37,252 nt of DNA from Sedimentisphaerales bacterium (lineage in GTDB: Bacteria > Planctomycetota > Phycisphaerae > Sedimentisphaerales > Anaerobacaceae): contig JANQFY010000135.1 of NCBI GenBank assembly GCA_028277585.1, positions 1 to 37,252 of the forward strand, in the 5' to 3' direction. Within the stretch, counting starts at the first letter, position 1. Each line of letters begins with the position of its first letter. The position numbers were made by a program, and so were the translations under genes. The notes under the pieces were generated by a model. It made no database searches. It had not been told where the DNA came from and saw only the letters and a program-made list of their open reading frames with translations. Of this stretch, positions 24,207-32,881 are shown in pieces.

Positions 24207-26726
24207 TTATCGCGCCGCGATTGGGACGCTCGCGGAGATCTCCGCAAGCATGCGTTTCGCCTGCCCGTGCTCCGGCCTCAACCGAAGCACGATCTCCAAC
24301 TGCTCAATCGCCTCTTTCACGGCCTGGGTATCCGCCAGCAGTCTCGCCAGCCTGCACCGCCACTCCACTTGACCATAGTCCTTGGTGAGAGCGTGACGAT
24401 AGTACTTGATCGCCTCGGTGACTTCGCCAGCCGCTCTGTACATGCCGGCAAGCGAGGCCGACACCCAGGCGGGAGCGGTCGGTTCCTGGCTCTTCTGTTC
24501 CAGCAGGATCAACACCTTGCTACGAACTGCCTCAACGGATGCCGTCTCGGCCCCCACATCCTCCAGGGTCTTGACGACCGCATACAGAAGGCGAATGTCC
24601 TCTCCGGCGATTTGAAGGGCCAGATCGGGCTGGTCGAATTCCGTGATCAACAGTGACGCTATGTCGCCGAACAGGCGATGATCCAGTTGGACAGCCGTCG
24701 CTAAGTGATCGCCGGCAGTCTCGATCTGGCCTTCTTCGATCGCCAGTGTCCCGGCCACGAATCGCGCCGTCGCATCGGCCGGAGCGAGTTTGACACCTTC
24801 TCGTATATGCTCGGCTCCGGCCTCGTCCTGGCCGAGAACCGATCTCTCAAGCTGCCCGAGCACACACCAGGTGGCCCCGAATGTGGGGCAGACCGTCCTG
24901 GCCCGATTCAGCTCCTCAACGATCCGCTCGACGAACTCCAAATTCGTCTCGGACCAAAGGAACCCGCCGGTGTTCGGATCGGTGTTTCGCCTGACAGCGT
25001 GCCACCTGTATACGTTGAGCCAATGGACACGCTCCACATTGTCCGGCTGATACTCGGCCGCCTTCTGGGCATGATCGAGTAGATCAATGTACTCCTGGTC
25101 GCTTCCCTGCCACCCGCGCTGCATCAGATTCTCTTCGGCTGCCAGAACGGCTCTCCAGTGCGACTCAGCCAAACGGGCGTTGTTGGCTCCCCATACCGTT
25201 CCCACGCACAACACGCCCACAACAGCACACCCTGCGACCCAGTATCGCAGGGAGCGCGTTCCGACCGGCACAGCCTCTTCCATCCCATCCATGTCATCGT
25301 GTCCGAAGCGAGCCAATCGAATCAGAAGGGCACAGAAAATGGCTGTCAGCATGGCGTTGGCGGGCAGGTGTTGCCCGAAATCACTCAGACTGTGGATCAT
25401 GATCGCCATCACCCCGAAGCCGAGTCCATACGCCGCAGTACAGATAGGGATCCGATCTTTCCGGACTGCGCGGGCGTAATGCACCCATATCAGGACAGCG
25501 AATGACACCAGTACGAGGATCCCCACGGCGCCGGTCTCTTCAATGGCTTGAGCGTATTCGTTTTCGGCATGCGAGGCCAAGGCCGGCACGACGGACCGGT
25601 CGAATTCCGGATAGACGACGGCATGCGTCCCCAAACCTGTTCCGAGGACGGGGAACCGCGTCCACGCCACGAGGATGTTGCTGACGATCTCCCAGCGTCC
25701 CCCTTCCGCTTCTGAGAAATCTCCAAGTGTGGACAGGCGATCGTAGACGGCGTCGAAGCCTACGTACAACACGCAGATAAATGCAGCCAAAGCCAGCACA
25801 GCCATGACCCACCCGGATCCGGTGAGAGTCCTCCGAGAACTGAGGATCAATGTCACGAAAGCGGCTGCGATCAGCAGACTGATCACCCCTCCCCGGCTGA
25901 GGGAGACAAACACACTGCCCATACTGACGGCAATCATGGCGATGAGAAACCACACAGGTCTTGCTTCAGGGGAACCAAGGCAGTCGACGATGGCCTCCGG
26001 AGCCACCGAACGACCGCGAAACAGTTCTCGCACCTTCACGAAAAGCGCTCCGAACGCAGCGCCGGTCGATAGATTGATGAATTGCGCATAGTGGCTGTGG
26101 TTCACGAACGGCCCTGAGTGCGCACTTTGATGCGGGCTCGGGACACACCAATAGATCTTGTCATTGCCGAAGATGTTCTGCGCGAAGGCCAACACCGCAA
26201 CGCCGGCTCCAATGGATGCGATGACAATCATCAGGCGCAGGATCTGCTCGGGACGCCGGAAGGTGTTGAAGACAACGATGAACACTGCCACGACAGCCAG
26301 CACCAGTCGCAGATCATGTCGAGTCCCATGCGGGTAGAAACTGATCGTCATCCGGGACAGAATGGAAGACGCATTGGGAAGGTCCCCCAACAGCTCTGAC
26401 CGCCGCGCCACGGTATTCGGTGACACAAGACGGACGATCCCCTGCGGCAACGGAATCAGTTGCAGGACAACTATCAGCGTGAACAGGGCAATCGGAACGT
26501 ACGCCCATGTCCACGTGATTTCTCTGCGTCTGGTGACGACGACCTTCAGCAACAGACACATCAACATCGCGCTAGCGAGAGCAATGACGATCTGCTCGCT
26601 CCAGGCCTCCACCGTACCAAATGCCAGCGGCGCAAATATCAGCAGGGCAATCAACAGACGTTCGATCGTGCGGTCAAACCACTCGCTACGCACATCCGAT
26701 ATCCAGGTTGTCTCTCCCATCGACAT
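24207..26726 (-). CDS. O-antigen ligase/polymerase-like membrane protein with C-terminal TPR domain
   Basis: 839-residue protein. Residues about 20-470 form a Wzy_C-type membrane region with about a dozen hydrophobic helices. Conserved pieces are VFVSLSRGGVISLLIAAAF, the large periplasmic loop with GTGLGTHAVVYPEF, and SHAENEYAQAIEETGAVGIL, the HNxYLq-like motif. After a last membrane segment near 510, residues about 540-839 are soluble TPR-like repeats (YIDLLDHAQKAAEYQPDN; AGMYRAAGEVTEAIKYYRHA; AIEQLEIVLRLRPEHGQAKR). ATG 26726 is fixed by GGAGGT six nt upstream; the frame extends 19 codons further without a site. It may ligate finished chains or polymerise them, with the TPR part recruiting partners in the periplasm. 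Confidence 0.88.
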   Translation of the reverse strand: MSMGETTWISDVRSEWFDRTIERLLIALLIFAPLAFGTVEAWSEQIVIALASAMLMCLLLKVVVTRRREITWTWAYVPIALFTLIVVLQLIPLPQGIVRLVSPNTVARRSELLGDLPNASSILSRMTISFYPHGTRHDLRLVLAVVAVFIVVFNTFRRPEQILRLMIVIASIGAGVAVLAFAQNIFGNDKIYWCVPSPHQSAHSGPFVNHSHYAQFINLSTGAAFGALFVKVRELFRGRSVAPEAIVDCLGSPEARPVWFLIAMIAVSMGSVFVSLSRGGVISLLIAAAFVTLILSSRRTLTGSGWVMAVLALAAFICVLYVGFDAVYDRLSTLGDFSEAEGGRWEIVSNILVAWTRFPVLGTGLGTHAVVYPEFDRSVVPALASHAENEYAQAIEETGAVGILVLVSFAVLIWVHYARAVRKDRIPICTAAYGLGFGVMAIMIHSLSDFGQHLPANAMLTAIFCALLIRLARFGHDDMDGMEEAVPVGTRSLRYWVAGCAVVGVLCVGTVWGANNARLAESHWRAVLAAEENLMQRGWQGSDQEYIDLLDHAQKAAEYQPDNVERVHWLNVYRWHAVRRNTDPNTGGFLWSETNLEFVERIVEELNRARTVCPTFGATWCVLGQLERSVLGQDEAGAEHIREGVKLAPADATARFVAGTLAIEEGQIETAGDHLATAVQLDHRLFGDIASLLITEFDQPDLALQIAGEDIRLLYAVVKTLEDVGAETASVEAVRSKVLILLEQKSQEPTAPAWVSASLAGMYRAAGEVTEAIKYYRHALTKDYGQVEWRCRLARLLADTQAVKEAIEQLEIVLRLRPEHGQAKRMLAEISASVPIAAR

Positions 26727-26732
26727 CACCAC

Positions 26733-26738
26733 ACCTCC
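26733..26738 (-). promoter_or_regulatory. Strong Shine-Dalgarno site fixing the ligase/TPR start
   Basis: GGAGGT on the minus strand, six nt before ATG 26726, selects this codon over the in-frame upstream start at 26783. Confidence 0.75.
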
Positions 26739-26878
26739 GAAGCATCTCGGCCGGAAGACCACGTCAGTGGCCCGCCCTGACACATCCCATCCGCATACTG
26801 TTCCCTAGCTTCGATGACCATATCCGTATCCCTCCGGCCTCATGCACGAAGTGCCTGGCGCTCCGGCACTCTCAGCAT

Positions 26879-29095
26879 TCAGCCTTCCACGCTTTCTACG
26901 CAACGCTTTCGATCCGGAGATCCACTGTAACTGCCATAGTAGCCAAAGCGATCGCCACCTTTGCGAACATCATTTACAACGATCCCCAGGAGATGCGCGT
27001 TGACCCCTTGCAGCGCATCGATCGCGCGTTGGGTAAGCCTCTTGGTGGACTTGTCTGCCCGCAACACAAGAACTGTAACATCGCAGATAGCCCCGAGTAT
27101 CTGCGCGTCAGTAACAACGGTCACCGGCGGCGCATCGATAATCACCCGGTCATACATCTTGGCCAAGCGACGTAGGAGCACCGAGAAGCGATGGCTATTG
27201 AGCACTTCGGCAGGGTTGGGCAAATGCCCTCCACATGATATCAGGCTCAAACCTTGGGTAGGCGTCGATCGAATCGCCTCCTCAAGCTCAGCTTGCCCAG
27301 TGAGCACGGCATTCAAGCCACACTTCTCATGGTCAGTCCCGAAAATGATGTGCTGCGTCGGCCTTCGGAAGTCCGCGTCGAGAAGAACGGTTCTCTGCCC
27401 CGTTTGGGCCATGGTGATGGCGAGATTGCTGACCAGTGTAGACTTGCCATCCCCGGCGGCCGGGGAAGTGACAAGCATGGTTCTAGCCGTCTCTCTGGGA
27501 GCTCCAAAGAGAATGGTTGTTCGTATCGTCCGAAACGCCTCCGCTTCAGGCGAATCAGGTTGGAGACGGACTTTCTGGCCTCGCAGAGCCACTTTCTGCC
27601 GCCTGGACATGGCCGGCACGACACCGAGCAAAGGCAAACCGAGCAAGGCGGATATCTCCTCGGTGGACCGGAGCGTCTGATCCAGCATACTGCGAAGCAC
27701 AGCAAGACACCCTCCCGAGAATGACCCCAGCACAAGCGCCATGGTCATGACCCTTGCTTTCTGAGGCTCTGAGGGCTCGTGGGCGGCGATCGCCGTCTCC
27801 AGAATCTCCATCCTCAATTGCCCGACATCCTCCCCCACGATGCTCCGTGTCTCCTTGATCTTCTGGTCAATCGTCCGACAGTACTCGGTCAACTGCGCCA
27901 CTTCGGCCGTAAGGCGATCATACTCATTGAGTTCTTCACTCAACTGGGCCACCTTCTTGCCCTGAGCCTCGTACTGCTTGACCAGGGCCGCACTCGTCTC
28001 TTGGGCCTCCAGGTGCGTTCGTTTGGCCGCAGCCAGTGTCACTCGCACGAAATCGTCGTTCAATTGACTGATTCGCCCCTCGATTCGCCCTATCTGGGCC
28101 TTAAGCGCAACAGCCCTGGGATGCTCGGGGGTCAGTTCAATCAGGAGGCCCTCCAGTTCCGTTTCCAGGCCGGACAATTGCGCCTCCAACGGAGCCGTCG
28201 CACCCGCAGGACCGGCATACACGGCACCCAAGCCTCGGGCCCTCAGATACTGATCCAATTCATCCGGATCTTCCGAGAGCGCCTCAACGCTATTGAAGAA
28301 GGACTCAGCGTCGTCAGTGAGCCGTCGGGCCTGCGTCAGTTCCGTCTGAAGCGCGAGGTAGAGTTGGGTCACACCTCTACCCTGATCTGAACTCATCGCC
28401 AGCGGCATGCCGCTCGTCTGAAACTGCTTCAACTCACCGCGTTTGGCGTCCAGTTCCTGGGTGGCCCTTCTCATCTCTCCCTGGAACATCTCCAGCACCT
28501 GTGAAGAGTTCCTCTGCTCGTGGTCTGAGCGAGAAGCCATATAGGTATCGACAACCCGGTTGACAATCTGCGCCGCCTCAAGCGGATACGGTGAATCGAA
28601 CGAGACGTTGATGATCTCATCCTTCCGGCCCACACTGACCCGAATATGGCTGCGCAAATAGGCCAACGGAGATCGGGTATTGGCAAAAGTCCGCATCTCC
28701 CTGATTTCAGGAGCCTCGAGCACGGCTCCGAGAATCGGCCGGGACGCGAGCAACTCGGCCTGGGTGTAGAGATACCGGTCCGTGCGGGGCATCCGCCCCG
28801 TGTCATACGATTGAACGACCGAAATACTGCCGTAGTCCAGATACAGCCTTGACCGGCAGCCGTAGATCGGTGTGGCCGTTTCGATATAAGCGAACCCCGC
28901 GGCTAAGGCCAGCACCAGGCAGATGAGCATGAGCCAACGGCCCCGCCACACCAACTTCATGAGGCTCTCGGAAGCCAGTGACGCCGTCGTCGCCACCGAC
29001 GTCGAAGCACGGGGCGCCACTCGCAGATCCGAGCGATTGGCCAGCCCGATCTCCGTCACATTCGATGAACGCGAATCCACTCCTACTCCACTCAT
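26879..29095 (-). CDS. Wzc-type polysaccharide co-polymerase fused to BY-kinase
   Basis: 738-residue inner-membrane protein. The Wzz-like part has two membrane helices (about 53-71 and 448-467) flanking a long periplasmic region that is coiled coil from about 200 to 430. The cytoplasmic C-terminus is a bacterial tyrosine kinase: Walker A SPAAGDGKST (544-553), Walker A' VLLDADFRRP (570-579) and Walker B VIIDAPP (651-657). A short Tyr-containing tail follows (FGYYGSYSGS), a modest autophosphorylation cluster. It controls chain length and export with the OPX lipoprotein. ATG 29095 shares its A with the TGA of the upstream gene (TGATG), indicating translational coupling; a GTG at 29104 is an alternative. 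Confidence 0.94.
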   Translation of the reverse strand: MSGVGVDSRSSNVTEIGLANRSDLRVAPRASTSVATTASLASESLMKLVWRGRWLMLICLVLALAAGFAYIETATPIYGCRSRLYLDYGSISVVQSYDTGRMPRTDRYLYTQAELLASRPILGAVLEAPEIREMRTFANTRSPLAYLRSHIRVSVGRKDEIINVSFDSPYPLEAAQIVNRVVDTYMASRSDHEQRNSSQVLEMFQGEMRRATQELDAKRGELKQFQTSGMPLAMSSDQGRGVTQLYLALQTELTQARRLTDDAESFFNSVEALSEDPDELDQYLRARGLGAVYAGPAGATAPLEAQLSGLETELEGLLIELTPEHPRAVALKAQIGRIEGRISQLNDDFVRVTLAAAKRTHLEAQETSAALVKQYEAQGKKVAQLSEELNEYDRLTAEVAQLTEYCRTIDQKIKETRSIVGEDVGQLRMEILETAIAAHEPSEPQKARVMTMALVLGSFSGGCLAVLRSMLDQTLRSTEEISALLGLPLLGVVPAMSRRQKVALRGQKVRLQPDSPEAEAFRTIRTTILFGAPRETARTMLVTSPAAGDGKSTLVSNLAITMAQTGQRTVLLDADFRRPTQHIIFGTDHEKCGLNAVLTGQAELEEAIRSTPTQGLSLISCGGHLPNPAEVLNSHRFSVLLRRLAKMYDRVIIDAPPVTVVTDAQILGAICDVTVLVLRADKSTKRLTQRAIDALQGVNAHLLGIVVNDVRKGGDRFGYYGSYSGSPDRKRCVESVEG

Positions 29096-30702
29096 CACTC
29101 CCACATCTCCTCAGGCCGGAAGTACAGGCCAAGTGTTATCCGGAAGACTCTGTCGAGGAACACCTTCGTGCGGGTCCGCGGCGTATGCTCAACTGAAACC
29201 ACATCACCCGGCTTGAGCATGACCGCCAACCGATCGGTGAGTTCTTCCTGGTTCTCCGGGTTCACAAGCTGGAATGTAGCATTGGCAACCGTTCCATCGG
29301 CCCGGAGCCGGTAGACCGTGACATAGCGTGGCTCGGCGATCATATCCAGCCCCCCCGCAAGACCCAGGGCTTGAGCCAGAGTATAGCGCACCTCGTGTGG
29401 ATACGGGAAATTCCCCGGCGTCCGAACCAAACCAAGAACTGAGACATACTGCGTCTTCAGGCGCTCAACAATCACCGAGTCCCCTTCTCGCAGAGGAACA
29501 TCCGTGAAGGGAATGTTGAGCCCCCGGACCGGCAGGACCATTGCTCTGTTTCGATCGTCGCGCGTCGGCCGGGACGAACGCTCGAGGTCATCGGCCTCGG
29601 TAGTCTCTACAACTTGGGGGTTCACCGCGGCCGCATCGTGCGCGATTGAACCTGAGGACGAATCCCATATCCCTGGCGTCCGGCCGGAATAGGAACGGTA
29701 GGTCGTCAGATGCACGGCGCTGCGGCCGCCGCCAGCCAGCGTGCGCTCCAACTGAGAGAGCTTTGCGTCCAGCACCACGCTGGGTAGATGAGGCAATTCC
29801 GAGTTGGCCTTCGCCAGAACCGCTCGCCTCTGATACGGGCTGGCGACATCAAGCCACTGGCGGACCCGAACCGCGCCGTCCTCTTCCAGAACAAGCCATC
29901 CCGTCGTTCGCAGAGGTCCTTCGGGTTCGAAACGGATGGGAATCTCGAGAAATGAGGCTGAAGACGTCGCCGCGGTCTCGGTCGCCCCCGAGCTGAGATC
30001 TCCACTCCGCGAAGAGCGTCGCGTTTCCTCCTCACCACGAAGCCGTCGCACGTGTTCCTCAGAGGCTCCGTCCGTCGTGGCGCCGTCCTGCTCAGACCTG
30101 GTGATCCGGATAACCGCAGCCCCACCTTCAACGATTCCACCGGCCTCCATCAGCAGAACGGCCAGGGACATCTGATCATGGCGCAAACTGTACACGCCGG
30201 GCCTCGCAACCGCGCCGCCAACGTGGATCCGGCCCATCGTGTACTCAAGGACACTCGCGTACACCGCAGGCCGTGCCTTCACCAGTGAGGGGAAATACGT
30301 ATCCACAACCACCGACTCGATCTCCGACAAGGTCTTTCCGACAACCTTGATGCGACGTCCGTCAGGGAGCGTAACCAAACCCGTGTCATGCACGCGACAG
30401 GTATGCAGGGTTTCACCGCCGGCCGCCGCACCAGCACTGGTAACATCGGGGTACAGCGTTATCGGCATTCGAAGTTGCAGTACGTCGTCACGCGTCACAC
30501 GGTAAGGCCCCGTGGGTATCCTCGCCCCGGCAATCTTACCCGTATCCACGGCCGGGCCTTGGGGACCAGCGGCCCCAAAATCGGCTAGCTTCTCGGGAGA
30601 CGGCAACTGGATTCGGTCCCCACAGCCCACCAGACAGTGCAATAGCGCCAGCAAGGCCAATAGCCTGATACTGCATACTCTGACCGCTCGCATCCTTCCC
30701 AT
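29095..30702 (-). CDS. Wza-type OPX polysaccharide export lipoprotein
   Basis: 535-residue outer-membrane export protein. The signal peptide ends in a lipobox, LVGC with Cys27 lipidated. The polysaccharide export domain begins at TGPYRVTRDDVLQLRMP (64-80) and is followed by an SLBB domain (IHVGGAVARPGVYSL, 159-173). A low-complexity Ser/Arg/Glu/Thr-rich insertion at about 203-250 follows, then a second SLBB domain (YVSVLGLVRTPGNFPYP, 419-435) and GDVVSVEHTPRTRTKVFL near the end. ATG 30702 follows GGAGG with 5-nt spacing. It is the first gene of the EPS run, about 170 nt after the predicted sigma54 transcription start, and is coupled to the co-polymerase/kinase. It forms the channel through which the polymer leaves the cell. 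Confidence 0.93.
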   Translation of the reverse strand: MGRMRAVRVCSIRLLALLALLHCLVGCGDRIQLPSPEKLADFGAAGPQGPAVDTGKIAGARIPTGPYRVTRDDVLQLRMPITLYPDVTSAGAAAGGETLHTCRVHDTGLVTLPDGRRIKVVGKTLSEIESVVVDTYFPSLVKARPAVYASVLEYTMGRIHVGGAVARPGVYSLRHDQMSLAVLLMEAGGIVEGGAAVIRITRSEQDGATTDGASEEHVRRLRGEEETRRSSRSGDLSSGATETAATSSASFLEIPIRFEPEGPLRTTGWLVLEEDGAVRVRQWLDVASPYQRRAVLAKANSELPHLPSVVLDAKLSQLERTLAGGGRSAVHLTTYRSYSGRTPGIWDSSSGSIAHDAAAVNPQVVETTEADDLERSSRPTRDDRNRAMVLPVRGLNIPFTDVPLREGDSVIVERLKTQYVSVLGLVRTPGNFPYPHEVRYTLAQALGLAGGLDMIAEPRYVTVYRLRADGTVANATFQLVNPENQEELTDRLAVMLKPGDVVSVEHTPRTRTKVFLDRVFRITLGLYFRPEEMWE

Positions 30703-30884
30703 AACGGCCTCCTCACCACCTCAGACTCCATCAGAATCAGAAGCTCTGCGCGCACCTACATCCGTAGGCCTGAGCGACGATGTCACTCAAGCGCATCAGC
30801 TTGTCACGCGGTTCGCCAATAGGCGCAAACCACCACTACGTTCCTGGCAGTCGTGCGCCGCCCACTACGGGCTCAAAGGCTTAA

Positions 30885-30901
30885 AGCAAACGAAGTTCCA
30901 G
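30885..30901 (-). promoter_or_regulatory. Predicted sigma54 (-24/-12) promoter of the EPS operon
   Basis: The minus strand reads CTGGAAC-TTCGT-TTGCT. GG (30899-30898) and GC (30887-30886) are separated by exactly 10 bp, and the flanks fit YTGGMAC-N5-TTGCW. It lies in the 417-bp gap upstream of the OPX gene and gives a leader of about 170 nt. Such a promoter needs an AAA+ enhancer-binding protein, none of which is encoded in the window. Confidence 0.72.
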
Positions 30902-30960
30902 CGTTGAATCATACCTTCAGGCTCCACCAACCCTGCACATCACCACTCCATTGCCCTTCT

Positions 30961-30989
30961 GGCGGTCTATACCTTTCCTATAGACCGCC
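30961..30989 (-). repeat. 11-bp perfect inverted repeat upstream of the sigma54 promoter
   Basis: GGCGGTCTATA (30961-30971) and its exact complement TATAGACCGCC (30979-30989) flank the 7-nt loop CCTTTCC. No T-tract follows on either strand, so it does not look like an intrinsic terminator. Its centre is about 75 bp upstream of the -24 element, a suitable place for an activator-binding site. A 3' hairpin of the small gene at 31120-31380 is the other option. Confidence 0.6.
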
Positions 30990-31119
30990 TCCAGGACGGC
31001 TAAGGGCACACATACCGCCCCCGCCTCATACACCACCCTCTGTACCAAACTACATCACGCGTGAAACACCTGGCAACTCGCGTCCAATGACCGGAGCTGA
31101 GCTCCCTGGGATTCACAGC

Positions 31120-31380
31120 CTAATACGTAGGCCGAAACGCACTTCGCATCGGCGGTCTTTGCGGTATCCGGATTGTCTGCCGCGTCAGCTCCGCTTCTGT
31201 CACTCTCAGAGCAGTCTCACCACCATCATCCGCATCCAACAGCCGCAGAGTGAACGGGTCGAGAACTTGCTGCTTTCCGGTTTCTTTGCCACCTGTCTTG
31301 GCGCCGAGCGCCACAGGGGCTATGGTCCCCATCACAACGATCAGGACCACCACAGCCAGAATCACATTCCTACGTTTCAT
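31120..31380 (-). CDS. Small secreted protein of unknown function
   Basis: 86-residue protein I do not recognise. The N-terminus is a clear Sec signal peptide (MKRRNVILAVVVLIVVMG, cleavage probably after ALGA), leaving about 59 mature residues. The mature part is hydrophilic (KTGGKETGKQQVLDPF, DADDGGETALRVTEAELTRQ) and ends in a basic segment with IPQRPPMRSAFRPTY. There is no Cys, so it is not a lipoprotein. The coding call rests on the signal peptide and a very strong ribosome site, AAGGAGGT seven nt upstream. It lies 78 bp after the secreted protein at 31459-32640, possibly co-transcribed, and immediately upstream of the EPS promoter region. A role at the cell surface is inference. Confidence 0.75.
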   Translation of the reverse strand: MKRRNVILAVVVLIVVMGTIAPVALGAKTGGKETGKQQVLDPFTLRLLDADDGGETALRVTEAELTRQTIRIPQRPPMRSAFRPTY

Positions 31381-31385
31381 TCCAT

Positions 31386-31393
31386 ACCTCCTT
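31386..31393 (-). promoter_or_regulatory. Near-perfect Shine-Dalgarno site of the small secreted gene
   Basis: AAGGAGGT on the minus strand lies five nt before ATG 31380. It is the strongest ribosome site I noticed in the window and the main support that this 86-codon frame is translated. Confidence 0.8.
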
Positions 31394-31458
31394 AGCTCTC
31401 ACCCAACCACATAAGCATTGACAGGGTAAGCCAGATGTATACGTCACGAACCTCCACG

Positions 31459-32640
31459 CTATTGATCGCCTTCCGACGGATCAACGGGCTCGGGTTCTAC
31501 ACTAACATTCAACGACTCATCATCCGCCTGGACTGATTCCAGGTATAGTTCAACATGCCACAACGCCTGGAGCATTTCGCCGGCATAGGCATGGTGTGAA
31601 TCCCCAACACCTGACAGATGTTCAGCAACAGCCCCATCCTCGCCGACGCCCTCAACCAACATATCGCGTCCGGCTTGGATGGCTCCGTCAAAGGCGTGCA
31701 CTGTGACGCCACCTTCGATCTCGACTTGCTCATCGTCGGACTCGGCGGCGTCGGAATTGCCTTCGAGCATCGCCACGGCTGTCAAACCGAGAACACCGTA
31801 GATACAATCCTCGGCGTATCCGGCCACGACGCCCCCGGTATCTCCAGCGGTGTGATCGAACCGCCAATAGAAGCTGCCCGCAAAAGGCTCGCCCTCCGGC
31901 ACCTGATGACTGGCCAGAATGCCCGGCAAGTCACTTGCGACCACCCCATCCCATAGCGGAGAGGAGAGGTAATCGGTGACCGGAGTATCGTCAAGGGTTC
32001 CGGTTGTCGCCAGCGCCCATGTAGCGACCCCCAACGCCATGACGGGGAAAGTGCTTTCGTTGTCCACGTGCGACAAGTACTGAATCAGCGCATCGCGCCA
32101 GTCGCGCTTCTCCAAATCGTCCACGTAGTAGGCGCCAATCATGTGCTGAGCGATGTAGAAGATCGCCGTAGAACGCTCCATAGACTCGAAATAGCGAATG
32201 TACTCTTCCGTCGATTCCTCATAGGTCGGCCTGCGCATGCTTTCATACCATTCGACCAATGCCGATCGCCAGACATTGTCGTTGGGGTCTTCAGAAGCCT
32301 CACTCAACAGAACAAACGCGTACACCTCGTCGCCCAGCATGTTCCCGTGAACATCACTGAATCTCAGAATGCGATCGCCAGCTAGCTCAGCCGCCGCTAG
32401 ATAGTTCGGATCTCCCACAGCACTGTAGGCGGCAACCATGCCGCCCGCCATGGGGCCGGCGAACTGTACATCAGGCAACCAAAGCCCTCTGTGAGGTCCT
32501 TCCTTCTCCTGGTTCTGATCAAGACGGTCCGCCAGCAAGGTGATGGTTTCCTCGCTCGACAGACTCGCCCCGGCCGTCTGCGTTGCCAGGGCAACCAACA
32601 GACACAAGACCGGAAGACACCTCTTTACGATGAACAGCAT
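31459..32640 (-). CDS. Secreted helical (toroid-like) protein of unknown function
   Basis: 393-residue protein with a Sec signal peptide (RCLPVLCLLVALATQTAGA, cleavage near AGA-S). The mature part is strongly acidic and built from helices with Gly-rich turns: GPMAGGMVAAYSAVGDPNYL, MALGVATWALATTGTLDD, GGVVAGYAEDCIYGVLGLTA and DSHHAYAGEMLQALWHVELY. This suggests an alpha-alpha toroid as in secreted glycan-processing enzymes. It ends in an acidic, proline-containing tail (EPEPVDPSEGDQ). AAAGGAG lies 8 nt before the ATG. It precedes the small secreted gene by 78 bp and stands between a LuxR-type regulator and the EPS operon. I see no catalytic motif, so a binding or structural role is equally possible. 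Confidence 0.8.
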   Translation of the reverse strand: MLFIVKRCLPVLCLLVALATQTAGASLSSEETITLLADRLDQNQEKEGPHRGLWLPDVQFAGPMAGGMVAAYSAVGDPNYLAAAELAGDRILRFSDVHGNMLGDEVYAFVLLSEASEDPNDNVWRSALVEWYESMRRPTYEESTEEYIRYFESMERSTAIFYIAQHMIGAYYVDDLEKRDWRDALIQYLSHVDNESTFPVMALGVATWALATTGTLDDTPVTDYLSSPLWDGVVASDLPGILASHQVPEGEPFAGSFYWRFDHTAGDTGGVVAGYAEDCIYGVLGLTAVAMLEGNSDAAESDDEQVEIEGGVTVHAFDGAIQAGRDMLVEGVGEDGAVAEHLSGVGDSHHAYAGEMLQALWHVELYLESVQADDESLNVSVEPEPVDPSEGDQ

Positions 32641-32881
32641 CGCAATCTCCTTTCCGCCCTCCTCACCTTACAAGGGCCTCAATATCAAGCGCATCACCCA
32701 TGCTCAACAGAGCACCAACAGACCTCGCCGCGTCATCACCCGGACTCCCCGCCGGCGCTGCCCATCTGCAACGCCTTGCGCACGGTTGGTCCGACCTCCT
32801 GACCCAGCTTCACCTCTACGTATCTTGACTCCCGTGAGATCGCTTCACAAGGCATCAATTCCGCTGTCATCATTTGCTATG

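Larger units (their letters stand above)
30703..31119. other. 417-bp gene-free region upstream of the EPS operon
   Basis: It contains the sigma54 promoter match and the 11-bp inverted repeat given separately, plus a short GGAGC/GCTCC hairpin at 31093-31105 just after the small secreted gene. I see no credible coding sequence, tRNA, or other structured RNA in it. Confidence 0.6.

Noticed and set aside
26850..26870. AGTGCC/GGCACT inverted repeat with a 9-nt loop between the co-polymerase and ligase genes, considered as a terminator or attenuator
   Set aside because: The stem is only 6 bp and no T-tract follows on the minus strand; such repeats are expected by chance in this base composition.
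31093..31105. GGAGC/GCTCC hairpin just after the small secreted gene, considered as its terminator
   Set aside because: A 5-bp stem without a following T-run on the minus strand is too weak.
31418..31423. TTGACA on the plus strand, a perfect -35 hexamer
   Set aside because: No -10 element at proper spacing, and no plus-strand gene follows.
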